From an uncultured Oscillospiraceae bacterium (GTDB lineage: Bacteria > Bacillota > Clostridia > Oscillospirales > Ruminococcaceae): DNA of 64,000 nt. Both the position numbers and the translations under genes were made by a program. The stretch is from the NCBI GenBank assembly GCA_934526065.1, contig CAKSZX010000003.1, forward strand, positions 62,001 through 126,000. Reading direction: 5' to 3'. How positions within the stretch are numbered: the stretch's first letter is position 1; each line of letters opens with the position of its first letter. The notes under the pieces were generated by a model. It was not told the DNA's origin. It ran no database searches and saw only the letters and a program-made list of their open reading frames with translations. This document shows, one piece after another, positions 37,365 to 47,052 of the stretch.

Positions 37365-38546
37365 TTACAGCGTAATTCTTATAATATCCGCCTCATCAGC
37401 GGCCTTTCTTTCAAGTTCGCCCAAAACTTCCATATTCATCTTTTCCTCGGCTTTGAGAATTTCATACATTTTAGGCTTTGTTCTCGGATGTGCCGGTGTA
37501 AAGATTGTACAGCAGTCCTCATAAGGGAGAATTGATGTTTCAAATGTGTCTATTTTTCTTGCAACTTCAACAATTTCGGTTTTATCCATACCGATGGCAG
37601 GTCGGAATATGGGCATATCCACCGAGGCATTTGTGATTGCCAAGGCATTTATCGTCTGCGACGCCACCTGTCCCAAGCTCTCGCCGGTGATAATTGCCTG
37701 TGCGCCGTTTTTATGGGCTATCATTTCGGTAATTCTCATCATACTTCTGCGCATGAGAATTGTAAAAAGTTCCGGCACGCCGTTATCACGAATATACTCC
37801 TGTGGAGCTGTGAAAGGCACAATGTGCAGTGACATATTACCTGTGTAATCGGAGAGCTTTTCACAGAGAGTAATAACTTTCTGTCTTGCTCTTTCCCCTG
37901 TATACGGAGGCGACGCAAAATGCACCGGCATAATTGTCATTCCCCTTTTTGCCATCATATAAGCGGCAACCGGGCTGTCGATACCGCCGGACATCATAAG
38001 AGCGCCCTTGCCGGAAGAAGAAACCGGCATACCACCTGCGCCGTTTTCCTTTGCCTTATGTACATATGAGCCGAAGTCACGGACTTCAATCATAACGGTA
38101 ACCTGCGGATTGTGCATATCAACCGTCAAATTCGGGTACTTTTCCAAAATAACATGGCCGATTTCAGCCGAAATTTCCGGGCTTGTCATAGGGAAGCTCT
38201 TGTCTGCTCTCTTGGCTGTAACTTTAAAAGTTTTTGCGTTTGCCAAGTCCTCGCCCAGGTAATCAAACACAGTCTGTGCGATATTATCAAAATTTTTGTC
38301 GGTAACCGCTGCCTTTGTAAGGGTTGCTATACCGAAAACTTTCTTCATTTTTTCATAGGCCGATTCCACATCTGCCTCGTCGTTTTCCGGCTCGATGTAG
38401 AATGTGCTTTGGGCTTTGTAAATTTTAAATTCTCCGAATTTTTCGCATCTTATTCTGATTGCCTTAATAAGCTGTGCTTCAAAGGTTGACTTGTTAAGCC
38501 CCTTTAAAGCCATTTCGCCTACCGAACACATAATTAACTGTCTCAT
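37365..38546 (-). CDS. thiI: tRNA 4-thiouridine synthase ThiI
   Basis: A 393-residue enzyme with ferredoxin-like and THUMP domains (about 1-170) and a PP-loop ATP pyrophosphatase domain (MMSGGIDSPVAAYMMAKRG). It adenylates U8 of tRNA before sulfur transfer. The C-terminal rhodanese domain of the E. coli enzyme is absent, as in Bacillus, where the neighbouring cysteine desulfurase gives sulfur directly. Its ATG overlaps the desulfurase stop codon (ATGA). Confidence 0.96.
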   Translation of the reverse strand: MRQLIMCSVGEMALKGLNKSTFEAQLIKAIRIRCEKFGEFKIYKAQSTFYIEPENDEADVESAYEKMKKVFGIATLTKAAVTDKNFDNIAQTVFDYLGEDLANAKTFKVTAKRADKSFPMTSPEISAEIGHVILEKYPNLTVDMHNPQVTVMIEVRDFGSYVHKAKENGAGGMPVSSSGKGALMMSGGIDSPVAAYMMAKRGMTIMPVHFASPPYTGERARQKVITLCEKLSDYTGNMSLHIVPFTAPQEYIRDNGVPELFTILMRRSMMRITEMIAHKNGAQAIITGESLGQVASQTINALAITNASVDMPIFRPAIGMDKTEIVEVARKIDTFETSILPYEDCCTIFTPAHPRTKPKMYEILKAEEKMNMEVLGELERKAADEADIIRITL

Positions 38547-39682
38547 TTTATTCTCACCTTTTGTAATTTTTCTCTTGCTTGTTTAAGCCCGTCAATAAGG
38601 GCGTCTATATCTTCCTCCGTATTTTGCGGGCCGAAAGATATCCTAAGTGCGCTGTCAATGCGCTGTGGGCTTACTTTCATATGGGTCAGCGTATTGCTCC
38701 GATTTCCCTTTGAACAGGCTGAACCGGAGGAAACACAAATTCCCAGGCTGTCTAAAAAGTGCAAAACCGTCTCGCTTTTATAGCCCAAAAAAGATATATT
38801 CACGGTAAACGGTGCGGACTTTGCCGGACTGTTTATCACCACATTGTCAAACTGCTTTAAATCTTCAAGCAATTTATCGTGGAGTTTTTGGTAGTGAGCC
38901 ATATGCCGTGCCATTGTGGGTTTTAAAATTTCACAGGCTTTTGCAAAGCCCTGAATATAGTGTATATTCTCTGTGCCGGAACGGATACCTCCCTCTTGGC
39001 CGCCGCCCCGGAAAACCGCCTTTATGTTTGTCCCCTGTTTTAAGTACAAACCTCCTATGCCCTTTGGCCCGTTGATTTTTTGTGCGGAAAAGGACATACT
39101 CTCGATTTTTAACTTTTTTACATCCAAAGGGTATTTCATAAAGCTTTGGGTCGCATCTACATGAACTGCCGTTCTTGGGTTTTTCTCTTTGATTTTCCGG
39201 CTTATATCGCTTATGTCCAATATTGCACCGGTCTCATTATTCACATGAATAAGAGCCACAAGTGCCGTTTGCTTGTCCACCGCATCTATGATTTTATTCC
39301 GATCGATAGTGCCGTCGCTCTCCGGGTCTATGTAAACCACATCAAAACCCAAAGTTTTTAAAAATTCAAAAGGGTAGCGCACGGCAGGGTGTTCGTAGCC
39401 TGTGGTTATAAGTTTTTTACCCCAATTTTGTCTTGCCAAAGCCATGCCGTAAATGGCTATGTTATTGCTCTCACTTGCCGAGCCGGTAAAGTGGAGTTCA
39501 GTCGGCTTTGCATTTATACAGCTTGCCACAGTCCGCCTTGCAGTGTTCATCTGCTTTTCGCTCTCTGCCCCTATGTCGTATAAAGACGAAGGGTTGGCAA
39601 ATGTGGTAAGCATACTTTCGTAAATGACCTTTGCCACTTCCGGATTTACCGGCGTTGTGGCCGCATTGTCAAGATATATCAT
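38543..39682 (-). CDS. Cysteine desulfurase (NifS/IscS-like, ThiI partner)
   Basis: A 379-residue PLP enzyme releasing sulfur from cysteine as a persulfide. It starts MIYLDNAATTPVNPEV. The PLP lysine is in FSAQKINGPKG, where a Gln stands in the position that is His in IscS; the catalytic Cys is in SSGSACSKGNRS. The start has AGAGG at seven bases; an adjacent ATG three bases upstream is equally possible. Overlap with thiI indicates a dedicated role in tRNA thiolation, as NifZ in Bacillus. Confidence 0.95.
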   Translation of the reverse strand: MIYLDNAATTPVNPEVAKVIYESMLTTFANPSSLYDIGAESEKQMNTARRTVASCINAKPTELHFTGSASESNNIAIYGMALARQNWGKKLITTGYEHPAVRYPFEFLKTLGFDVVYIDPESDGTIDRNKIIDAVDKQTALVALIHVNNETGAILDISDISRKIKEKNPRTAVHVDATQSFMKYPLDVKKLKIESMSFSAQKINGPKGIGGLYLKQGTNIKAVFRGGGQEGGIRSGTENIHYIQGFAKACEILKPTMARHMAHYQKLHDKLLEDLKQFDNVVINSPAKSAPFTVNISFLGYKSETVLHFLDSLGICVSSGSACSKGNRSNTLTHMKVSPQRIDSALRISFGPQNTEEDIDALIDGLKQAREKLQKVRIK

Positions 39683-39858
39683 CATTAAACCTCTTTTTAG
39701 ATACTTAATCCATTTTATTATATCACACACAGGTTGCTTTTTACAACAAATATGTACAAAGCTTTTAAATTTATTCCGTTCATTTTAACAGTTTAAAAAA
39801 CCTAACTTATCGTGTATAATTAAGAAAAATACAATAATATTGCGGAGGTGTCTGTTAT

Positions 39859-41526
39859 ATGATGACCGATATTGAAATTGCCCAGGGCGCAAATATGCTG
39901 CCCATAGAGGAAATTGCCGAAAAAGTAGGTTTGAGCAGAAAAGAAATCAGCCTATACGGCGACTACAAGGCTAAAATAGACCTTAACAAGATTAAAAATC
40001 TGCCGGACAAAAAAGGCAAACTGATACTTGTTACCGCCATAAGCCCCACACCTGCCGGCGAGGGCAAGACCACAACAAGCATAGGTCTTGGAGACGCTCT
40101 TGCACAGCTTGGCAAAAATGTTATGCTGTGTCTGCGTGAACCCAGCCTTGGCCCTGTTTTCGGCGTAAAGGGAGGAGCAGCCGGCGGCGGATATTCCCAG
40201 GTTGTGCCTATGGAAGATATAAACCTGCACTTTACAGGGGATCTCCACGCAATAGGTGCGGCAAATAATCTTTTGGCGGCTCTTATCGACAATCACATCT
40301 ACCAGGGCAACCGGCTGAACATAGACCCAAGAAGAATAACTTGGAAACGCTGTGTTGACATGAACGACCGCCAGCTTCGTTACATAACCGACGGTTTAGG
40401 CGGAAGGGTAAACGGCACCCCCCGTGAGGACGGATTTGACATAACCGTTGCCAGCGAAGTTATGGCGGTTTTCTGCCTTGCCTCGGATTTGGCGGACTTA
40501 AAGGAAAGATTGGGCAAAATCGTTTTCGGTTACACATATCGGAACGAGCCGGTAACGGTTGCACAGCTTGGCACACAGGGCGCTATGGCGGCTCTTTTAA
40601 AAGACGCAATAAACCCGAACCTTGTTCAAACTTTGGAAAACACACCTTGCCTTATACACGGCGGCCCGTTTGCAAACATTGCCCACGGCTGTAACAGTGC
40701 CGTTGCCACAAAATTAGGGCTTAAACTTGCGGACATTGTTGTTACCGAGGCCGGTTTCGGCGCAGATTTGGGTGCGGAAAAATTCCTTGATTTAAAATGC
40801 CGTATGAACGACCTCTGCCCATCGGCAGTTGTGATAGTTGCCACGGTGAGAGCCTTAAAGCACCACGGCGGTGTTGCAAAAGCAGATTTAAACACACCGA
40901 ACCTTGAACGGCTTGAAAAAGGCTTGCCGAACCTTGGCCGCCACATTGAAAACATAAAGGACAAATTCGGCTTGCCGTGTGTTGTTGCATTAAACAGCTT
41001 CCCGACAGACAGCGAAGAAGAGGTAAAAGCCGTGTTCGACTACTGCCGGAAAATGGGCGTTGAATGTTCGTTAAGCGAAGTATTTGCCAAGGGCGGCAAA
41101 GGCGGCACAGACCTTGCAAACAAGGTTTTGCGGGCTATGGACGACAGTGCAAAAATAAACTACGCATATGACGAAGATTTAACCGTTGACAAGAAAATCG
41201 AGGCAGTATGCAAAAATATTTACGGTGCAAAGGATGTTATCTTTGCAAAGAGCGCCGCAAATATGCTGAAAACCCTAACTGCCGCCGGATATGACAAATT
41301 GCCGGTTTGCATTGCAAAAACTCAGTATTCTTTCTCCGATGACGCCAAACTTTTGGCTGCGCCGAAAGACTTTACAATGACTGTCCGTGAACTCAGACTT
41401 TCTGCCGGCGCAGGATTTGTAGTTGCCGTAATGGGCGATATTATGACTATGCCGGGCTTGCCGAAAGTACCTGCCGCCATGGCGATAGATGTTGATGAAA
41501 ACGGCGTTATAAAAAATTTATTCTGA
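39859..41526 (+). CDS. fhs: Formate-tetrahydrofolate ligase
   Basis: A 555-residue ATP-dependent enzyme making 10-formyl-THF from formate. The P-loop is SPTPAGEGKTTTSIGL, with REPSLGPVFGVKGGAAGGGY immediately after, both diagnostic. It serves purine synthesis, initiator tRNA formylation and, in acetogens, CO2 fixation; the rest of a Wood-Ljungdahl pathway is not seen here. A GGAGGTG site precedes the first of two ATGs, and TATAAT at 39815 is a plausible -10. It is monocistronic. Confidence 0.98.
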   Translation: MMTDIEIAQGANMLPIEEIAEKVGLSRKEISLYGDYKAKIDLNKIKNLPDKKGKLILVTAISPTPAGEGKTTTSIGLGDALAQLGKNVMLCLREPSLGPVFGVKGGAAGGGYSQVVPMEDINLHFTGDLHAIGAANNLLAALIDNHIYQGNRLNIDPRRITWKRCVDMNDRQLRYITDGLGGRVNGTPREDGFDITVASEVMAVFCLASDLADLKERLGKIVFGYTYRNEPVTVAQLGTQGAMAALLKDAINPNLVQTLENTPCLIHGGPFANIAHGCNSAVATKLGLKLADIVVTEAGFGADLGAEKFLDLKCRMNDLCPSAVVIVATVRALKHHGGVAKADLNTPNLERLEKGLPNLGRHIENIKDKFGLPCVVALNSFPTDSEEEVKAVFDYCRKMGVECSLSEVFAKGGKGGTDLANKVLRAMDDSAKINYAYDEDLTVDKKIEAVCKNIYGAKDVIFAKSAANMLKTLTAAGYDKLPVCIAKTQYSFSDDAKLLAAPKDFTMTVRELRLSAGAGFVVAVMGDIMTMPGLPKVPAAMAIDVDENGVIKNLF

Positions 41527-41548
41527 TTTATATTTTCATATTACAAAC

Positions 41549-41571
41549 AAAGCAGGCGTACCGCCTGCTTT
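41549..41571 (+). terminator. Terminator of fhs
   Basis: AAAGCAGGCG-TAC-CGCCTGCTTT followed by ATTTATG; a 10-bp perfect stem just past the fhs stop. Confidence 0.85.
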
Positions 41572-41616
41572 ATTTATGTTAAAAAGGGTTTAAAAAATTA
41601 AGCCCCTGCAATAAAC

Positions 41617-41643
41617 AAACGGCAGGCGTTATGCCTGCCGTTT
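41617..41643. terminator. Second terminator, serving the S41 operon end
   Basis: AAACGGCAGGC-GTTAT-GCCTGCCGTTT, an 11-bp perfect stem 48 bases past the S41 stop. On the minus strand it is followed by GTTTATTGCAGG; on the plus strand by TATAATTTAATTT. Its stem shares GGCAGGC with the terminator near 45890. Confidence 0.8.
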
Positions 41644-41690
41644 TATAATTTAATTTAAGTTTTAAAGCTAAAATTTGAAAATATCAAATT

Positions 41691-43016
41691 TTACTCTGCC
41701 TGTGAGCTTGATTCATCACTTTGAGAATTTTCGCCGTCGGCGTTTTCTTCGTTGCCGTCAGTTGTTTCTCCTTCTGTGTTTTCACCGTTTTCGGCAACTG
41801 CGGAATTATCCCGTGAGTTTCTTGTAACAAGGTTCGAGGCAACCTCCAAAGCTCTCTGTATCTGCGGGTCGCTTTCAAAAGGCAGGTTGTACCAGTTTTC
41901 CAAAGATGTATCTATGGTCTTTTCATAGTCCGCAACAATACCTGTGCCGTTAAATGACTGTGATACCGTAGGGACAAGAGCACCTACCGTAAGTTCAACG
42001 CCGGAGCCGTCTGTCAAACGGTACATTTTTTTCAAAAGTCCTTTGCCCATTGTTGTGGTGCCAACGGTTTTTGCCCCTGCGCTGTCTTTCATCATAATCG
42101 TAAACATTTCGGCTGCATAGCCTGTTGTGTTGTCGGTGATGACTACATAAGGCAAATTAACGGAAGCCTTGTCCGAAGTGTACAAAACCTTTGTTTCCCC
42201 GTCTTTGTAAACTGCGTTCATAATTGTACCTTCCGGCAGAAGAACATCTGCCGCTTCTGCGGCTGCTGTGTAGTTTTGGCTTTGATTGTTGCGCAAATCA
42301 ATAACTATTGATGTTGCACCCTGTTCCAAAAGACTGCGGGTTGCATAGTCCAAAAGTGACGCTGTGTTTTCCTCAAAACTGCGGATTTTAATGTATCCGT
42401 TATCACCACTCTTTTGGTAGGACAGCGACGGCGCGTCATAAGTTTTGCGGGTTACGGTAGCGGTGTTTTCGGTGCCCTCACGGAGATATGTGATTGCAAC
42501 CTGTGAACCTGCTGTGCCTTCAAGCATTGACTTTGCCGAATCCAAAGACATATTTATAGTGCTTACACCGTCTATTGCACTTATCAAATCCCCTGTGGCA
42601 ATGCCGGCAACATCTGCCGGGGAACCGGAGTAAACATTGTAAACCTGCATATAACCGCTGTTTTCTCTTGATTTTATAATGTCTGCGCCAACGCCTAAAA
42701 TTTTGCCGTTGAGAACATTTTGATAAATAATAAGTTCATCTGCGGAATAGTACTTGCTCTCTCCGTCGCCCAAGCCCTTAACATAGCCGTTGGAAATTGA
42801 TTCCAACACCCGGGAGTCGTCTATATCGGAGTAAAAATACTGCCTTACCATTGTATCTATTTCGCTTATTTTGTCATATATTGCCTCTTTTTGTGTTACG
42901 GAGTCAACTTTTGATTCAAATATTTTGGTGGACAAAACCATTGTCAGGCAAAATGTCAAAGTCATTGCCACAAACATAATACTTATTGCCGCACCGGTTG
43001 TTATTTTCTTTTTCAT
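41691..43016 (-). CDS. S41/CtpA-type peptidase homologue with substituted nucleophile
   Basis: A 441-residue protein with an N-terminal membrane helix (about 5-30), a PDZ domain (about 95-180) and an S41 domain (about 190-380), then an acidic Glu/Asn-rich tail. The family catalytic region appears as DNTTGYAAEMF and TTTMGKG. By spacing (25 residues before Lys325) the nucleophile Ser is Tyr300, and the normally glycine-rich RNNPGG loop reads RNNQSQ. The Lys is kept. It may therefore be inactive as a protease. The start is the ATG with AAGGA eight bases upstream. It is the last gene after ftsE, ftsX and an M23 hydrolase, where active CtpA-type proteases are usual. Confidence 0.85.
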   Translation of the reverse strand: MKKKITTGAAISIMFVAMTLTFCLTMVLSTKIFESKVDSVTQKEAIYDKISEIDTMVRQYFYSDIDDSRVLESISNGYVKGLGDGESKYYSADELIIYQNVLNGKILGVGADIIKSRENSGYMQVYNVYSGSPADVAGIATGDLISAIDGVSTINMSLDSAKSMLEGTAGSQVAITYLREGTENTATVTRKTYDAPSLSYQKSGDNGYIKIRSFEENTASLLDYATRSLLEQGATSIVIDLRNNQSQNYTAAAEAADVLLPEGTIMNAVYKDGETKVLYTSDKASVNLPYVVITDNTTGYAAEMFTIMMKDSAGAKTVGTTTMGKGLLKKMYRLTDGSGVELTVGALVPTVSQSFNGTGIVADYEKTIDTSLENWYNLPFESDPQIQRALEVASNLVTRNSRDNSAVAENGENTEGETTDGNEENADGENSQSDESSSQAE

Positions 43017-43031
43017 TAACAATATCCTTTC

Positions 43032-44222
43032 TTATGGTCTTGTGCCCTGTACATAAGGTGCCGGGTCAACACAGTTTTTCATAGAAGAACCGCCCATTCT
43101 TATTTCAAAATGCAGATGTGGCCCTGTTGAATTGCCGCTGTTACCCACATAGGCTATAACCTGTCCCTGGGTCACATAAGTACCCAAGCCCACAGCCAAT
43201 GAAGAACAGTGGCCGTACAAGGTGTAATTTCCGCCGCCGTGGTCAAGCATAATACAGTTGCCGTAGCCACTGTTGCGATACTGTGCCCTTACAACTGTGC
43301 CGGAGTTTGATGCAACTATCGCCGCACCGTAAATGGTTGGGGAAGAGCCCTTTGAAATATCTATACCTGTGTGATAATCGTTTACACCGTAGAGAACACG
43401 CCAACCGAAACCGGAAGAGATATTTCCGTAGGTAGGCACAGGCCAAATCCAGTCGCCGCCTACATATTCCGTATTGCCGCCGTTATTGCCGGATTCGGCA
43501 ATTTCTCTTTCCATAGCCTCTTTGGCAGCCACATATTCCCGGTAGACCTCGCTTTGGGTTTGCGCCGTCCGCTGTTCCTTGGCCTCTGTATCGGACAGAT
43601 TAGAATTTATGGTCTGCAAAAGGGAAGCATACTCGTTGGTTTTGCTCTGCAAGTTTGCCTGTTTTTGGTTTAACTCGTCAAGTTTTGTTTGCAATTCCGC
43701 CTCTTCCTGCCGTATTATCTGCCTTTGTTGGTCAAGATACTTTAACAGGTCGGTGTCCGCAACGGATATGCGCTGTAATGTGTCCGATGCGGTGAGCAAT
43801 TCCGCATAGGTATTGGCTCCCAAAACGGTGGACAGTGTGCCGCTGTTGCGCATCATATACATGGCCTTTAAGCGGTCTTTAAAAAGCTCATCCGTTTGTT
43901 GTATTTCAAGCTTTTTATTGTCCAAGTCCTGCTGTTTTTGGGTCAGTTCCCGGCTTGCGGACTCTATTTCCGCATTTAAAATCGAAATTTGATTTTTCAC
44001 AAGGCTCAGCTGGGTTTCTGCGTTTTTCTTTTGCTGTTCCTGTTTTTTCTTTTCGTTTTTTATGCTTTCAAGCTCTTTGTTTATTTGATTTAACTTGTCC
44101 TGAGCCTGCCGGTAGTCGCTTTTTGTGTCTGCGGATACAATAACCGGCAAACCGATACCCACGGCCATAAGAAAGACCATTGCGGCGCAGACAAAAATTT
44201 TAAGAAATTTCTTTTTCGTCAT
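43032..44222 (-). CDS. Coiled-coil M23 peptidoglycan hydrolase (EnvC/PcsB-like partner of FtsEX)
   Basis: A 396-residue exported protein: signal peptide (1-31, cleavage near VSADT), a long coiled coil (about 35-250) and a LytM/M23 domain (about 258-390). Zinc and catalytic residues are intact: H284 and D288 in YHTGIDIS, H338 in YGHCSS, and H369/H371 in PHLHFE. Proteins of this build are controlled by FtsX through the coiled coil and cut peptidoglycan at division. It lies 9 bases after ftsX. Confidence 0.94.
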   Translation of the reverse strand: MTKKKFLKIFVCAAMVFLMAVGIGLPVIVSADTKSDYRQAQDKLNQINKELESIKNEKKKQEQQKKNAETQLSLVKNQISILNAEIESASRELTQKQQDLDNKKLEIQQTDELFKDRLKAMYMMRNSGTLSTVLGANTYAELLTASDTLQRISVADTDLLKYLDQQRQIIRQEEAELQTKLDELNQKQANLQSKTNEYASLLQTINSNLSDTEAKEQRTAQTQSEVYREYVAAKEAMEREIAESGNNGGNTEYVGGDWIWPVPTYGNISSGFGWRVLYGVNDYHTGIDISKGSSPTIYGAAIVASNSGTVVRAQYRNSGYGNCIMLDHGGGNYTLYGHCSSLAVGLGTYVTQGQVIAYVGNSGNSTGPHLHFEIRMGGSSMKNCVDPAPYVQGTRP

Positions 44223-44231
44223 AATATCTTC

Positions 44232-45140
44232 TTAAACCTCCAGGTATTTTTTCATAGAGATAAAGCTGCCCATTCCGCCGATAATCCAGCCGAAAAGCAA
44301 AAAGCCCAATCCCATAAAGGGCATAATTTTTGTATAGGGAACCATGCCGAGACTTAACATTGCAAAGAAGCCGGTGGCCTGCCGGGATATGTAGTCAAAC
44401 ACATACACATAGCCTGCGGATACTGCCCGGAATGTGATAACTGCCGATACCGTTCCGATTAAAATACCCTCCACAACAAATGGCAGTCTGATAAAGCCGT
44501 TTGTTGCCCCTACATACTTCATAATGCTTATTTCTTTTCTTCTTGCAAAAACCGTAAGCCTTATTGTATTTGATATAACCACCATACTTACCACAAACAA
44601 AACCGCTAAAATGGCCATTCCGGCGTAGTAGGTGACATTTTTAAGGGTTATGAGAACATTTGCAAGCTCCGTTGGAGTGGACACATAATCAACCCCGTCA
44701 TAAGCGGCAAATGTCCGAGAAGTCCGGGACACCTTTGTCAAATCTTTTACATGTATTCTGAAAGAGGCAGGCAGCGGGTTATTGTCCCCCCGGTAACCGT
44801 TCAAAAGGGAGGCGTACTGCCCCAAATAGTCCATTTGCTCTTGCAAAGCTTCATCTTTAGAGACAAAAGAGAACTTTGAAACTTCCCGGTTATTTTGCAG
44901 GTTTTCGCTTATTGCGTCAATTTGCTCTTGGCCGGCGTCCTCCTTCATATATATGATAACCTCGTTTTGATCTCCCAAATAGCGGACAAAACTGTTTACA
45001 TTTATGGCGAGAGATATGCTTATACCCACCATTATAAGACAGGAGGCCACAACGCCAACTGAGGCAACGCTCATCAATCTGTTATCCCTGAAATTGTGTA
45101 AGCCCTGTTTAAAAAGGTATTTAAAACTTGAAAATTTCAT
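44232..45140 (-). CDS. ftsX: Cell-division ABC transporter permease FtsX
   Basis: A 302-residue membrane protein with a cytoplasmic N terminus, one helix (LMSVASVGVVASCLIMVGIS core), an extracellular loop (about 45-165) and three more helices. RKEISIMKYVGATNGFIRLPF (core of the FtsX signature) is present. FtsX transmits ATP hydrolysis by FtsE to the extracellular hydrolase encoded next. It overlaps ftsE by four bases. Confidence 0.96.
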   Translation of the reverse strand: MKFSSFKYLFKQGLHNFRDNRLMSVASVGVVASCLIMVGISISLAINVNSFVRYLGDQNEVIIYMKEDAGQEQIDAISENLQNNREVSKFSFVSKDEALQEQMDYLGQYASLLNGYRGDNNPLPASFRIHVKDLTKVSRTSRTFAAYDGVDYVSTPTELANVLITLKNVTYYAGMAILAVLFVVSMVVISNTIRLTVFARRKEISIMKYVGATNGFIRLPFVVEGILIGTVSAVITFRAVSAGYVYVFDYISRQATGFFAMLSLGMVPYTKIMPFMGLGFLLFGWIIGGMGSFISMKKYLEV

Positions 45141-45847
45141 CGTTTTACCTCCTCATAAGGGGCCACGCCCTGTTTAAATTTCGGGTCGGCGGTATCGTCC
45201 ACAATTCTGCCGGAGCGTATTTCTATTATGCGCTTTGCGTATCTGTGGGCAAGTTCGTGTTCGTGGGTAACCACCACCACCGTTGTGCCTATGCTGTTAA
45301 TAGCTTTTAAAAGCTCCATAATTTCTATGGAGAGAGCCGGGTCGATATTACCGGTAGGCTCGTCGGCTATTACCAAATCCGGGTTGTGCACCAGGGCCCT
45401 TGCAAGAGCCACACGCTGTTGTTCGCCGCCGGATAATTGGCTTGGCAGCTTGTCCCCTTTTTTCTCCAAGCCCACAAGGCTTAAAATATACGGAACACGC
45501 TTTTTTATCTCTTTTTCGTCAATGTTTGTAACTCTCATTGCGAATGCGATATTTTCATAGGCTGTAAGGTTAGGTATAAGCCTAAAATCTTGGAAAACCA
45601 CCCCAAGGGTGCGGCGCATATAGGGGATGTCTTTTTCCTTTATTTTGGACAAATTGTAACCGTTTACTATTACCTCCCCTTTTGTGGCCTTTTCCTCACG
45701 GAGCATAAGTTTTAAAAAGGTACTTTTGCCTGCGCCGGAATGCCCCAGCACAAATACAAACTCCCCTTTATCTATGTGAACATTGACATTTTTAAGAGCC
45801 GTTATTTTAGGCTCGTAAACCTTTGTTACATTTTTAAAATCTATCAT
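45137..45847 (-). CDS. ftsE: Cell-division ATP-binding protein FtsE
   Basis: A 236-residue ABC ATPase. Walker A is LGHSGAGKSTFLK, the signature is LSGGEQQRVALARA, Walker B is LVIADEPTGN, and the H-loop is VVVVTHEHELAH. It pairs with FtsX and powers activation of the M23 hydrolase. It is the first gene of a four-gene operon ftsE-ftsX-M23-S41. Confidence 0.97.
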   Translation of the reverse strand: MIDFKNVTKVYEPKITALKNVNVHIDKGEFVFVLGHSGAGKSTFLKLMLREEKATKGEVIVNGYNLSKIKEKDIPYMRRTLGVVFQDFRLIPNLTAYENIAFAMRVTNIDEKEIKKRVPYILSLVGLEKKGDKLPSQLSGGEQQRVALARALVHNPDLVIADEPTGNIDPALSIEIMELLKAINSIGTTVVVVTHEHELAHRYAKRIIEIRSGRIVDDTADPKFKQGVAPYEEVKR

Positions 45848-45870
45848 GTGAATACCTTTCGGTTTATTTT

Positions 45871-45916
45871 AAAACCGCCTGCCGTAAATATAATTTTTAC
45901 AGAGGCAGGCGGTTTT
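45871..45916 (-). terminator. Terminator downstream of the CdaR-type regulator
   Basis: A perfect 13-bp stem (AAAACCGCCTGCC with its complement) and a 20-base loop; on the minus strand the stem ends in GGTTTTAAAAT. It separates the regulator from ftsE. Confidence 0.75.
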
Positions 45917-45966
45917 TGTTTTAAGCGACAACCGCATAACACGCCGGTAAGCCGCCAACTATTTTA

Positions 45967-47052
45967 TTAGAATTTATCCTTTGCCGAATCCAAGTACTTT
46001 TTAACCATAAGGGCCACTTTAAATACAATGGCGTCGTCAAACTGTCTTAAATCAAGGCCTGTGATTTTTCTTATCTTTTCAAGTCTGTAAACAAGAGTGT
46101 TTCTGTGTACAAACAAGCCTCTTGATGTTTCGCTGACATTCAGGTTGTTCTCAAAGAAGCTCTGAATGGTAAACAGTGTTTCCTGGTCAAGGCTTTCGAT
46201 AGAACCCTGTTTGAAAACTTCACGCAGGAACATTTCGCAAAGTGTTGTAGGCAACTGGTAAATAAGTCTGGCAATACCCAAGTTTTCGTAATTTACGATT
46301 GTTTTTTCGGTGTCGAAAACCTTACCGACTTCAAGGGCAATCTGAGCTTCCTTAAATGATGAAGCCAAATCTTTTATGTTTGTAACCTGTGTGCCTATAC
46401 CCACGCAGGCTTTGATGTAATATTCAACATTCAAAGTATCTACAATAGAAGCCGCAAGTTTTTCAACATCTTTTGAATCTATGCCCTTTTTAAGTTCCTT
46501 GATAAGAACAGTGTCGGACTCGCTTGTGTCAAAGACAAAGTCTTTCTGTTTGTCCGGGAACAGGTTCTGCACAACATCGTAAGTTGACATTTCCTTTTGC
46601 TGTTCAACACGGATAATCAAAACAACACGGGGAATGTCCGTTGCGAAATGCATTTCCCTTGCACGGGCGTAAATATCCCCGGGCATGATATTATCCATAA
46701 CCACATTTTTAATAAAATTCAAGCGGTCAAACTTCTCATCGTGGAACTGTTTGAGGCTTTGAAGAGAAATGGACACTATCGTTGCGAACTTGTCCGCCAT
46801 ATCATCGGTGCCCTCAACAAAAACATAAAAATCGTTTCTCTTGGAATTTGTAAAGCCTTTATATGTGTAACCGTTTCTTACAAAAGACCGGTTGTTGGCC
46901 ATGCGCTCTGTTTGAACGCCGTCTCTTATATTATCAATTTGCGAAAGTTCGCTGCAAGCAACAACTATACCTGTTTCATCGGCAACGCCGATAACCCTGC
47001 CGATGGTGTCTTTCATTTGATAGACAACGCCTTGAAACATTCTGTTTGACAT
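45967..47052 (-). CDS. CdaR/PucR-type transcriptional regulator
   Basis: A 361-residue regulator. The C terminus (about 300-355) is the PucR/CdaR helix-turn-helix: NNLNVSETSRGLFVHRNTLV and YRLEKIRKITGLDLR. The N terminus (about 1-110) resembles a small-ligand sensor domain (VIGVADETGIVVACSELSQI), and a GGDEF-like/CdaR middle domain lies between. Family members respond to metabolites such as glycerate or purine breakdown products; the signal here is unknown. Two identical ATTGTGTAAAAT sequences flank its transcription start, which suggests autoregulation. Confidence 0.88.
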   Translation of the reverse strand: MSNRMFQGVVYQMKDTIGRVIGVADETGIVVACSELSQIDNIRDGVQTERMANNRSFVRNGYTYKGFTNSKRNDFYVFVEGTDDMADKFATIVSISLQSLKQFHDEKFDRLNFIKNVVMDNIMPGDIYARAREMHFATDIPRVVLIIRVEQQKEMSTYDVVQNLFPDKQKDFVFDTSESDTVLIKELKKGIDSKDVEKLAASIVDTLNVEYYIKACVGIGTQVTNIKDLASSFKEAQIALEVGKVFDTEKTIVNYENLGIARLIYQLPTTLCEMFLREVFKQGSIESLDQETLFTIQSFFENNLNVSETSRGLFVHRNTLVYRLEKIRKITGLDLRQFDDAIVFKVALMVKKYLDSAKDKF

